A DNA stretch of 64,000 bases from Pandoraea sputorum (lineage in GTDB: Bacteria > Pseudomonadota > Gammaproteobacteria > Burkholderiales > Burkholderiaceae): the NCBI RefSeq assembly GCF_000814845.2, contig NZ_CP010431.2, forward strand, positions 372,001 through 436,000, read 5' to 3'. Under the pieces are notes generated by a model. It ran no database searches. It had not been told where the DNA came from and was given only the letters and a program-made list of their open reading frames with translations. Of the stretch, positions 53,513 through 61,108 are shown one piece after another (position 1 is the first letter of the stretch; each line of letters begins with the position of its first letter). A program made the translations under genes and the position numbers.

Positions 53513-55756
53513 TTACGTCGCTGTCGACGCCTCACTCCCACCGCTCTCGCCGCTTCCGTCGCCACCGGAATCCTTTGAACCCTGAGAGCCGCCAGACCCC
53601 TGTGATCCCTGTGATCCCTTTGAGCCCTGCGAGACACGCGATCCGCGCGGACTCGGCCGCCTGGCGAGTGCGCGATCCCGAGGTGCGGGGTAAGGGCGCG
53701 TCAGCGAGACCCTGAAGGGGTTGCCAGGACGGTGTCCCGTATCGGCCAGCGCGATATCCAGTTCGTGCATCATTTCCTCAATGCTGTCCGAATCGACGAA
53801 CGAGGACGCTTTGATCCGGCTCCACGGGTCGAGCAGGACGGTGACGTCTCGCGTCAGGAACAGCGCCGCAGTGAAGCGCTCTGCGCTGATGCCGTCGACA
53901 TACCCCTGCACCGGCGGTTGCGGCGTCGACAGGTCGAGCAGATCGATGAATTGGTCCGACTCGGTGTAAAGCACCATGACATGCGCTGGCTGGCTCTTGG
54001 GTTGGATCGTCATGATGCGGATGTGATGACTCGGCACCCCGCGCGCGAGCAGGTAGTGGAACAGAATCTCGGCATTCTCCTGACAGAACGCTTCCGGACT
54101 GAGGTCGTAGACGCCCGTATCGACATAGCTGTCGTAATGAATCGCCGTAATCTCGGCGGCCTCGCGCTGTTGCTCGAAAAGCGTTGCGTACGGATCGAGA
54201 CGCATCAGTTGCGGCACCAGAATCTTCCGGTGGCCGACGATGGAGTTGTCGCGAAACGCACGCAGATCCTCCCGATTCGTACGCATCAGATGCAAGTGGC
54301 TGAGATCGCGATAGGCGAGCTGAATGGCGTCCCGAATGTCGCGGTCGGGAATGTGGCGAATCGCGTCTGCGATCTGGTTCCGGCTCATCGCAACGCTGTC
54401 GGGCGTCGATTCGCGGCTCGGACCGCAGCCGCCACCGCATAGCCGCAGCGGCGCTTGCGCCTGCCATCTCCCGGTCTGCGGGTCATACGTCACCGGCACC
54501 TGAGCGCGGGTGCCACGGGGTGCGTCGGCCAGCCAGTGATTTACCTGCGGCGTCGCGCTCAGGCGATAGAACCCTGCCTCTCCGCCGAGATAATGGCGCG
54601 TGTCGACGGTGAACAACTGTGGACGCGCCGCGTCGGGGGGTGCGCCGGGCGGGAGCGCTTGTTCGTAGCCCCGGAGGTGATCGCGTTCGCCATCGATGCG
54701 GTGTTCGGGGAGCCTAGCAGGCTGGCCGTTCCGTGACGTTTCAGGTGTATCGACAGGCGGATCGAGCGGATCGAGCGGATCGCCTGCAGGGGAATCGGCG
54801 TTGACGGCGGACACGGGCTTCCCGTCTTGCGCGTCGATGTTCGCTTCGGCACGGGCATCAGCAGCGGCGGCGGCAATGACGTCGTCTTCAACGTTGGGTT
54901 CGACGCCCCCGTCGTCGTTGGCTTGCTCAACGTCGTGGACATCGTGGAGTTCATGAGTCGGGCCCGAACGCTCAGCGAGTAACCACGCCGACGACACGAG
55001 ATCCGCCGACGGCGCACCGGCTTGCACAGGCATCGACGCCCCCAACGCGCGTGGGTCGCTCATCTGAATCAAGGCACCGATGCGCTCGGCATTCGTGGGT
55101 TTGCCCTCAGCGGCCTCGGCAGCCGCTTGCGCCACATGGCCGCCGAGACGGGCGTTTTGTACCGATGGAATCAACGCCGTTACCATGTCGATGAAGCTGC
55201 CGACATCCTTCACGGTTTCCAGCGTTTCCGGGTCGAGTTCCTGGCCTGCGACGAGGACGTGCATCTCGTTGATCGCCCGCCCGAGATTCTGGAACGGTGC
55301 GCTCGATGCGCCGAGCGCACGCATCAGTTGAGGCAGAGAGTAGTCGGCCTTGAGGGCAGTGGGGTGTTGTACGGGGACGCGCTGCACGTGGTCCCCGGTG
55401 ATGGCGGCGATATCGTGGGCGTGCGGTGCGGCGTCGTCTGCGGCATCGTCGCGTGGACGTTGCTCATCTCGTGAGAACGGAAGCCTCGGTCCCGCCAGTG
55501 CGAGCGGCACGAGGTTGGCGACGACCGTCAGCGCAAACGCCGTCTGCCAGTGCCCGATGGAAGATGCCTTGGCCTGGGCATTTCGGCATGGGCCGTTTGC
55601 CACGGCGGCATGCGCACGCGGCGATGCGTGCGTGCCGCGAAAGTGACGCGGAAACTCATGCGCGCCGAAGCGGCTGCTCTGGCGGCGGTTGGCGGCAGGG
55701 GAGAGTCTGTAGCAGGGCGCGGAACCGATCGCGCGATGGTGTGGCACATGCGACAT
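53513..55756 (-). CDS. Tandem paralogue A: putative membrane-linked cysteine enzyme, first of five
   Basis: 747 residues, ATG at 55756 with a strong AAGGAGG site 7 bases upstream, the best in the array, fitting its place as first gene. Leader with CYRLSPAA at 15-22 and FR at 39-40. Hydrophobic segment 70-89 (WQTAFALTVVANLVPLALAG). Block 1: YSLPQLMRALGASSAPFQNLG, TALIPSVQNARL. A long acidic, Asp/Ala-rich linker is present (about 250-340). Block 2: IDGERDHLRGYEQ, HWLADAPRGTRAQVPVTYDP, LCGGGCGPSRESTPDSVAM (Cys440, Cys444). Proposed catalytic set: Cys558 (AFCQENAEILFHYLL), His592 (AHVMVLYTES), Asp643 (VTVLLDPWSR). A 7-residue insertion precedes Cys558. The tail has SQGSKG-type repeats. Promoter not identified. 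Confidence 0.75.
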   Translation of the reverse strand: MSHVPHHRAIGSAPCYRLSPAANRRQSSRFGAHEFPRHFRGTHASPRAHAAVANGPCRNAQAKASSIGHWQTAFALTVVANLVPLALAGPRLPFSRDEQRPRDDAADDAAPHAHDIAAITGDHVQRVPVQHPTALKADYSLPQLMRALGASSAPFQNLGRAINEMHVLVAGQELDPETLETVKDVGSFIDMVTALIPSVQNARLGGHVAQAAAEAAEGKPTNAERIGALIQMSDPRALGASMPVQAGAPSADLVSSAWLLAERSGPTHELHDVHDVEQANDDGGVEPNVEDDVIAAAAADARAEANIDAQDGKPVSAVNADSPAGDPLDPLDPPVDTPETSRNGQPARLPEHRIDGERDHLRGYEQALPPGAPPDAARPQLFTVDTRHYLGGEAGFYRLSATPQVNHWLADAPRGTRAQVPVTYDPQTGRWQAQAPLRLCGGGCGPSRESTPDSVAMSRNQIADAIRHIPDRDIRDAIQLAYRDLSHLHLMRTNREDLRAFRDNSIVGHRKILVPQLMRLDPYATLFEQQREAAEITAIHYDSYVDTGVYDLSPEAFCQENAEILFHYLLARGVPSHHIRIMTIQPKSQPAHVMVLYTESDQFIDLLDLSTPQPPVQGYVDGISAERFTAALFLTRDVTVLLDPWSRIKASSFVDSDSIEEMMHELDIALADTGHRPGNPFRVSLTRPYPAPRDRALARRPSPRGSRVSQGSKGSQGSQGSGGSQGSKDSGGDGSGESGGSEASTAT
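53598..53633 (-). repeat. 9-bp degenerate tandem repeat in the tail of paralogue A
   Basis: Unit CCCTGTGAT twice, then two variants on the plus strand, encoding the Ser-Gln-Gly tail repeats. Confidence 0.7.
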
Positions 55757-55974
55757 GGGAAGGCCTCCTTAAAGCTCATAAGGGCACATAAGGCGGGCCG
55801 TGCATGTGTCGTTGACGACGGTGTCATGCGCCAGCCCGGGTGGAGGAGATTGCCACTGGCAGGCGCGCGGATGCTTGCGTTTCGCTGGATCGTGCTGTCG
55901 GTTCTGCGAATTTGCGAAGGGATGTCGAGGTGGTTATACGGCGCGAGGCGACAGTGGCCCCGCGCCATGACGTG

Positions 55975-56922
55975 TCAGCCCGCGAGGCGCTTGCGCGTGT
56001 CGTCGTACTCCTGCTTCAGGCGCGCAATGATCTCCGCTGCCGGACGCACGTCGTCCATCAACCCCACGCCCTGACCTGCGCCCCAGATGTCCTTCCACGC
56101 TTTCGCCTTGGAGAAGTTCATCGCGGTCTTGTCTGCCGTGGGCAGGTTTTCGGGATCGAGACCCGCATTCAGAATGCTCTGGCGGATGTAGTTGCCCGAC
56201 ACGCCGGTAAAGAGGTTCGTGTAGATGATGTCGTTGGCGCTGGCGTCGACGATGGCCTGCTTGTAGGTGTCGCTCGCGTTCGCCTCGGTGGACGCGATGA
56301 AGCGCGTGCCGATGTAGGCGAGGTCCGCCCCCATCGCCTGCGCGGCGAGAATCGAACCGCCGTTGGCAATCGAGCCGGAGAGCACGATGGGACCGTCGAA
56401 GATCTTGCGCACTTCGCCCACGAGCGCGAACGGCGAAAGCATGCCCGCATGACCGCCCGCGCCGGCGGCGACGAGAATCAGGCCATCCACACCCGCTTCG
56501 AGCGCCTTGTTGGCATGACGCAGATTGATGACGTCGTGCAGCACGATGCCGCCGTAGCTGTGCACGGCGTCGAGCACTTCCCTGGGCGGCGCACGCAGGC
56601 TCGTGATGAAGATCGGCACGCGATGCTCGACGCACACGCGCACGTCGTGCTCAAGCCGTTGGTTCGACTGATGCACGATCTGGTTGACGGCGAGCGGGCC
56701 GACGACGGCGTCCGGATTCGCGGCCTTGTACGACGCGAGCTCTTCGGTGATGCGCGACAACCAGTCTTCGAGAATCTGCGGCTCGCGCGCGTTGAGCGCC
56801 GGAAACGAGCCGACGATACCGGCCTTGCATTGCGCGAGCACCAGTTCCGGGTAGCTCACGATGAACATCGGCGACGCCACGACAGGCAACGCCAGGTTTT
56901 GCAGAATCTTGGGAAGGGCCAT
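55975..56922 (-). CDS. Nitronate monooxygenase (NMO/2-nitropropane dioxygenase family)
   Basis: 315 residues, TIM-barrel FMN enzyme that oxidises alkyl nitronates. Seen: LALPVVASPMFIVSYPELVLAQCKAGIVGSFPALNAR, the phosphate-binding GGHAGMLSPFAL and IVLSGSIANGGSILAAQAMGADLAYIGTRFIAS, all typical of the family (quoted in part). Class I/II features such as the AAGAGGH loop are present. It may in fact act on another enolate-type substrate. A TATAAT with an adjoining palindrome precedes it, so it is probably regulated separately from the operon at 57.3-62 kb. It ends 218 bases before paralogue A, on the same strand. Confidence 0.92.
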   Translation of the reverse strand: MALPKILQNLALPVVASPMFIVSYPELVLAQCKAGIVGSFPALNAREPQILEDWLSRITEELASYKAANPDAVVGPLAVNQIVHQSNQRLEHDVRVCVEHRVPIFITSLRAPPREVLDAVHSYGGIVLHDVINLRHANKALEAGVDGLILVAAGAGGHAGMLSPFALVGEVRKIFDGPIVLSGSIANGGSILAAQAMGADLAYIGTRFIASTEANASDTYKQAIVDASANDIIYTNLFTGVSGNYIRQSILNAGLDPENLPTADKTAMNFSKAKAWKDIWGAGQGVGLMDDVRPAAEIIARLKQEYDDTRKRLAG

Positions 56923-57005
56923 GAAGTCTCCTGAGGCAGGACGTTCTGTGCGCGCTCGCCTGGACGTGACAGTCGGGACGTGGCATGGCTATCACGGCCA
57001 TTTCG

Positions 57006-57026
57006 CGAACGATCGTTCGATTATAG
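57006..57026 (-). promoter_or_regulatory. Promoter -10 and TetR-type operator of the nitronate monooxygenase gene
   Basis: TATAAT (57021-57026, minus strand) is followed after one base by the perfect 14-bp palindrome CGAACGATCGTTCG (57006-57019), covering the expected transcription start. This is the usual place and form of a TetR-family repressor site. No TetR gene is in the window. Confidence 0.65.
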
Positions 57027-57182
57027 GGGGATTCGAACGGCGCCCGGTGAGCGGTCACTCGAAGAAAGCTTCGGTTCCGATGCGGTCATCGCCGCCGTAT
57101 CAGGGAAAGTCCTCTTGGGTCGACGCCCTGTGCTGACTACGATAAAGACGCGTGCCAGGGGACACCGGTAGCCGGTGTCGCA

Positions 57183-57275
57183 GGACGAGCGCCGCGTTAG
57201 CGACCGCAGCGTTCGTCCGGCACGTCACGTCCTCAAACGCCGCTTGCCGTCACTGGCGAGCGGCGTTATTTTTTT
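57183..57275 (+). ncRNA. Candidate small RNA end: hairpin plus strong plus-strand terminator without a gene
   Basis: AACGCCGCT/AGCGGCGTT (57236-57244 / 57259-57267) extended by GCC/GGC, then ATTTTTTTG: a strong plus-strand terminator. A second helix, GGACGA/TCGTCC (57183-57218), precedes it. Both flanking genes are on the minus strand, so a plus-strand transcript of unknown origin would end here. It may alternatively be a weak terminator for the minus-strand operon ending at 57325. The rest of 56923-57182 shows no clear gene. Confidence 0.4.
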
Positions 57276-57324
57276 GCCGCTGAAGCGGGACGTGCGATGT
57301 CATTCCACGCAGACAGGCACCGGC

Positions 57325-58248
57325 TCACACCGCGTGCAACGTGTCCGTCTCGGCGTCGTGACGCAGCGCACCGGCTTTGGCCAGTTCCGCGACGAGCATG
57401 TCGAGCAACGCAGGCCACCCGGAAGGCGGGGCGAGCATCGCCGCCGCGTTGCGCCAGGCGCGCGCCGTGTCGAGCGTCGCCTTGAGCATTGCCCCCGTCA
57501 TCTGTCCTTGCGCCATCAACTTGAACACGATGAGCACCTTCAGCGCATTGCGGGCGTTGCGGGCGGGATCGCTTTGCAGATAGTCGAGACGTCCGCGCGC
57601 GGCGGCGAGCGCACCGTCGATGTCGTTGAACGGCTTGCCGTGTCCGGGAATCACCAGCGAGACGTCGAACTGCTCGATGAGGTCGAGCACGGCGGCCTGC
57701 TCGGTGAATCCCGACTCGCCGTCGAGTTCCGGGAAGATTACGCCGAAGCCGCGCTCCCAGAGCGCGTCGCCGGAAATCAGAATGCCGTCGGCGGCGTTGT
57801 AGAGCATCAGGGCGTGCGGATCGTGTCCCGGCGCGCTGAGCACCAGCCATTCGTGCTCGCCGAGCGGGACGGTGTCGCCGGGCGAGAGCGTATCGTCGAA
57901 CGTAAAGCGCGCGCATTGCTGGCCGGTCGCGTCGAACGACAGGCGGCGCTCGTCCCAATGGCGCACCGGATCGGCCTCGGCGGCGGGCACCCACGTGCGG
58001 CAGCCGTAGCGGGCTTGCAAGGCTGCGTTGCCGCCGCAGTGGTCGGAATGCAGGTGCGTGTTGATGAGGCGGGCGAGCGCCCGGCCTTCGGGCAGCGCGT
58101 GCGCCACCAGCGCCAGCGTTTGTTCCGAATGAGTGACGTAGCCGCTGTCGACGAGCGCGGGCTCGTCGCCGAGGAACAGCACATTGTTCGATGAGAGCCA
58201 GCCGCGCTCGAACACGCGCAACCCGGCGGGCAGGGTAAGCGAGGTCAT
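57325..58248 (-). CDS. Metallo-beta-lactamase-fold hydrolase
   Basis: 307 residues. Metal-binding motif THLHSDHCGGN (HxHxDH, residues about 63-71), the next His in LSAPGHDPHALML, Asp in LISGDALWERGFGVIFPE and His in VIPGHGKPF, the complete glyoxalase II-like set. A C-terminal helical extension (LDYLQSDPARNARNALKVLIVFKLM) resembles thioesterase or lactonase relatives acting on acyl-CoA or similar esters. Last gene of the seven-gene minus-strand operon. Confidence 0.92.
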   Translation of the reverse strand: MTSLTLPAGLRVFERGWLSSNNVLFLGDEPALVDSGYVTHSEQTLALVAHALPEGRALARLINTHLHSDHCGGNAALQARYGCRTWVPAAEADPVRHWDERRLSFDATGQQCARFTFDDTLSPGDTVPLGEHEWLVLSAPGHDPHALMLYNAADGILISGDALWERGFGVIFPELDGESGFTEQAAVLDLIEQFDVSLVIPGHGKPFNDIDGALAAARGRLDYLQSDPARNARNALKVLIVFKLMAQGQMTGAMLKATLDTARAWRNAAAMLAPPSGWPALLDMLVAELAKAGALRHDAETDTLHAV

Positions 58249-58298
58249 TGGGCGTATCTCGTTAGGCGATGGGGATGTTCTTTCGCTTGCGTCAGCGA

Positions 58299-58730
58299 TC
58301 AGGTCGGTTTGGCGCAGACGAGGATCTTGGCCGTCGCCGCGATCACCGTTTCGCCGTGCTGATTCACGGCTTCACCGTCGAGCGACACGATGTCGCCTGC
58401 CAGCTTCTCCTTCCACAAACTCTCGGTGACCGTCCAGCGCACGGTGATGTCGTCGCCCGCATGCACGGCGCGGCGCAGCTTCATGTCGAACTCCAGACCG
58501 AGCGGTTGCGCCGTCTTTGAGTAATGCGTGGCGAGCAGTGCTGCGAGATAGGACATCTGTTGCGTGCCCGACGAGATCAGTCCCCCGAAACGCGGATCGG
58601 CAGCGGCGTACTCGGCGTCGAGATGCAATGGATTGAAATCGTGCGCGAGCGTGGAGAATTCGCGGATCGAATCCGGCGAGAAGTGATGGCTGGCGGAGAA
58701 CGTCTCGCCGACGGCAACGATTTTTCCCAT
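58299..58730 (-). CDS. MaoC-like hot-dog dehydratase
   Basis: 143 residues. The hydratase-2 motif is seen as TLAHDFNPLHLDAEYAA (Asp-x4-His, catalytic Asp and His) followed by RFGGLISSGTQQMSYLAALL. Such enzymes hydrate enoyl-CoA or are related thioesterases. 50 bases upstream of the metallo-hydrolase gene and downstream of DUF1289. Confidence 0.9.
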   Translation of the reverse strand: MGKIVAVGETFSASHHFSPDSIREFSTLAHDFNPLHLDAEYAAADPRFGGLISSGTQQMSYLAALLATHYSKTAQPLGLEFDMKLRRAVHAGDDITVRWTVTESLWKEKLAGDIVSLDGEAVNQHGETVIAATAKILVCAKPT

Positions 58731-58789
58731 GAGTAATGACGATAGTTGGGCAGATATTGCGTGAGTGGCGGCGAGTATCGCGGTGAGGG

Positions 58790-59032
58790 CTACGCGTCGT
58801 CCGCGCCCGATTTGTTTGCGACCACGCGACGATGCATCTCAGGCGGCGCTTCATGCTCCGCGCGGCGCGCGGGCAGCAGCGACCAGACGAGGCGTTTAGC
58901 GTCGTCCGCCATCGTCGACCATGCGGCGATCTCGTCGAGGGTACGCCAGCAGCCCGAGCACCAGCCAGTCGCAGGATTCATGCGGCAGATGTTGGTGCAA
59001 GGTGACGGGACAGGAGAGTCGAGCGAGGTCAT
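58790..59032 (-). CDS. DUF1289 small cysteine-rich protein
   Basis: 80 residues from the ATG at 59032. The conserved pattern is SPCTNICRMNPATGWCSGCWRTLDEIAAW, with four Cys in C-x3-C-x8-C-x2-C, a likely metal or Fe-S site near the N terminus. The rest is basic. The family is uncharacterised and often sits in metabolic operons. Placed between FlK-like thioesterase and MaoC genes. Confidence 0.88.
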   Translation of the reverse strand: MTSLDSPVPSPCTNICRMNPATGWCSGCWRTLDEIAAWSTMADDAKRLVWSLLPARRAEHEAPPEMHRRVVANKSGADDA

Positions 59033-59063
59033 GAGCGTGCGGCGAGCGCGTGGAATGTCGGTT

Positions 59064-59501
59064 TCAGATGGGCAGGCCGAGCTTGGTCGCTTTCTCGCGC
59101 AATTTGCCGTGAAAGCGTTCCTGATCGACGATGACACGCTCGTGCGTGCCCGAGCTGACTTTGTCCAGACCGTCCCAGGCGGCCACTTCGAAGCGAAGCG
59201 TACGCCCGTCGACGTCGATCAGCTTGCCCCGGATGCGCAAGGTGTCGCCTGCCGGTGTCGCCGCCAGATGCGTGAAAGAGACGAGCGTGCCGAGCGACTG
59301 CTCGCGCGGCCAGTCCAGATAGGGACGGATTGCCTGGAGACACGCGCACTCGAGAATGCCCGCGAGATAGCCCGTGGCCAGCACCGCAGGCATGTCGCGG
59401 CAGAGTTCTACATCGTCGTAGAGTTCGGGGACCACGGCCTTCTGCGGCACGCGATACGTCCACTCGAATGTCAGGCCCGGCACAAGTTCGGGGCTCGGCA
59501 T
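59064..59501 (-). CDS. FlK-like acyl-CoA thioesterase
   Basis: 145 residues, single hot-dog fold. Segments like those of fluoroacetyl-CoA thioesterases and relatives are present: PAVLATGYLAGILECACLQAI (with the catalytic-region Glu), GTLVSFTHLAATPAGDTLRIRGKL and SSGTHERVIVDQERF. Hydrolyses an acyl-CoA, probably as a detoxifying or CoA-recycling step. The substrate is unknown. Confidence 0.82.
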   Translation of the reverse strand: MPSPELVPGLTFEWTYRVPQKAVVPELYDDVELCRDMPAVLATGYLAGILECACLQAIRPYLDWPREQSLGTLVSFTHLAATPAGDTLRIRGKLIDVDGRTLRFEVAAWDGLDKVSSGTHERVIVDQERFHGKLREKATKLGLPI

Positions 59502-59548
59502 GGCAGGTCTCCTGGTTCTTGTGAGCGGCGGTGCGTCGAGCGCTACGG

Positions 59549-60067
59549 TCAGCTACGCAGCGCGACGTCGACGACCGGTGCGCCCGTCATTGCCACCAAC
59601 TGCTGCGGCGTGAGGTTGAACACGGCGTGCGGGTGTCCGGCGGCGGCCCACAGGCTCGCGAGCTTCAGCAGGTCTTCGTCGATCAGCGTGACGGGCGAGA
59701 CGACATGCCCGATCGGGCTTACGCCACCGATCGAGTAACCGGTCTTTTCCTTGACGAAGCGGGCGTCGGCGCGGGCGAGTTCGCCCACTTGCGCGGCGAC
59801 CTTCTTCTCATCCACGCGGTTGACGCCGCTGGCAATGACGAGCACCGGTGTGTCGTCGGCTGCGCGACGGAAGATGATCGACTTGGCGATCTGCGCGACT
59901 TCGCAGCCCAGGCCTGCGGCCGCTTCCGCCGACGTCTTGCCGGTAGCGGGCAGCAGCACGATCGGCTGGTCGTGGCCGATGCCAGCGAGCAGCCGCGCGA
60001 CGTGGCGCGCCCCTTCGGGCAGTTGATGTTCGTCAGCGGATTCGGGGATCTGTGGCGTGCCGTTCAT
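59549..60067 (-). CDS. YbaK/EbsC-family (aminoacyl-tRNA deacylase-like) protein
   Basis: 172 residues. YbaK/ProX editing-domain motifs are LGCEVAQIAKSIIFRR (conserved Lys), DEKKVAAQVG and TGYSIGGVSPIGH with GGVSP. Family members deacylate mischarged Cys-tRNA-Pro or Ala-tRNA-Pro. 24 bases after HMG-CoA lyase. Confidence 0.92.
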   Translation of the reverse strand: MNGTPQIPESADEHQLPEGARHVARLLAGIGHDQPIVLLPATGKTSAEAAAGLGCEVAQIAKSIIFRRAADDTPVLVIASGVNRVDEKKVAAQVGELARADARFVKEKTGYSIGGVSPIGHVVSPVTLIDEDLLKLASLWAAAGHPHAVFNLTPQQLVAMTGAPVVDVALRS

Positions 60068-60091
60068 GGTCGGGTCCGGGGTTTTCAGGCG

Positions 60092-61027
60092 TTAGTTCGT
60101 CGAGGCAGCGGCGTCTTTCAGTTTTGCGAGCATGGCGCGACCCACGCGCGAGGCGTTCGGGCGGCCGATGGCTTGCGAAATGAAGTCGCCCGTGTGCACG
60201 ACCGCTTCGAGATCGATGCCTGTCTCGATACCCAACCCTTGCAGCAGATACAGCACGTCTTCCGTCGCGACGTTGCCGGTCGCGCCCTTGGCGTACGGAC
60301 AGCCGCCGAGACCGGCGACGGACGAATGGAAGATCGAGATGCCCGAGAGCAGCGCGGCGTAGATGTTCGCCGTCGCCTGACCATAGGTGTCGTGGAAGTG
60401 TCCCGACAGACGCTCGATAGGGAACACCTTCGCGCAGGCGTCCATGACTTCACGCGTGCGGGTAGGCGTGCCGACGCCGATGGTGTCGGCAATGTCGATC
60501 TCGTCGCAACCGAGCGCGGCGAGTCGCTTGACGACATCGACCACGCTCGCAACCGGCACTTCACCCTGATACGGGCAGCCGAGCGCGCACGAGATGCTTC
60601 CGCGCAGACGCAGCCCAGCGTCTTTGGCGGCGCGGGCGACCGGCTCGAATCGCGTGATGCTCTCTTCGATGGAACAGTTGATGTTGCGTTGCGAGAAGGC
60701 TTCGCTCGCGGCGGCGAAGATCACCACTTCGTCCGCCTTCGCGGCGACCGCGCCTTCGAAGCCGCGCATGTTCGGTGTGAGCACCGAATAGATCGTGCCC
60801 GGACGACGCGTGATGCCAGCCATGACTTCGGCCCCGTCGGCCATCTGCGGCACCCATTTCGGCGAGACGAACGACGTCGCCTCGACGTTGGCGAAGCCCG
60901 CGGCCGAGAGACGGTCGATCAGCGCGATCTTGATGTCCGTGGCGACGGGCTGCTTTTCGTTCTGCAGGCCGTCGCGCGGGCCGACTTCGACCACTTTCAC
61001 ACGTTGCGGCAGATGAGATGCGGACAT
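60092..61027 (-). CDS. mvaB: Hydroxymethylglutaryl-CoA lyase
   Basis: 311 residues. Cleaves 3-hydroxy-3-methylglutaryl-CoA to acetyl-CoA and acetoacetate, the last step of leucine degradation. DRE-TIM barrel: EVGPRDGLQNEKQ (catalytic Arg, Asp), SFVSPKWVPQMAD, RGSISCALGCPYQGEV, GHFHDTYGQA (metal His) and the lyase signature SVAGLGGCPYAKGATGNVATED with the catalytic Cys. AGAGGAG lies about 10 bases before the start. The LiuR-like site upstream of the preceding gene fits leucine control. Confidence 0.96.
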   Translation of the reverse strand: MSASHLPQRVKVVEVGPRDGLQNEKQPVATDIKIALIDRLSAAGFANVEATSFVSPKWVPQMADGAEVMAGITRRPGTIYSVLTPNMRGFEGAVAAKADEVVIFAAASEAFSQRNINCSIEESITRFEPVARAAKDAGLRLRGSISCALGCPYQGEVPVASVVDVVKRLAALGCDEIDIADTIGVGTPTRTREVMDACAKVFPIERLSGHFHDTYGQATANIYAALLSGISIFHSSVAGLGGCPYAKGATGNVATEDVLYLLQGLGIETGIDLEAVVHTGDFISQAIGRPNASRVGRAMLAKLKDAAASTN

Positions 61028-61108
61028 GGGGATCGGTCTCCTCTAATTCGTCTGGTGGGGATCGGCCGCGACGCGCCTGGGTGGCGGCTCGGTCGTTCGT
61101 TTATTCGC

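Noticed and set aside
48640..53630. CRISPR or other regular repeat array in the paralogue region
   Set aside because: The similarity is between whole coding sequences at about 2-kb spacing, not short repeats with unique spacers.
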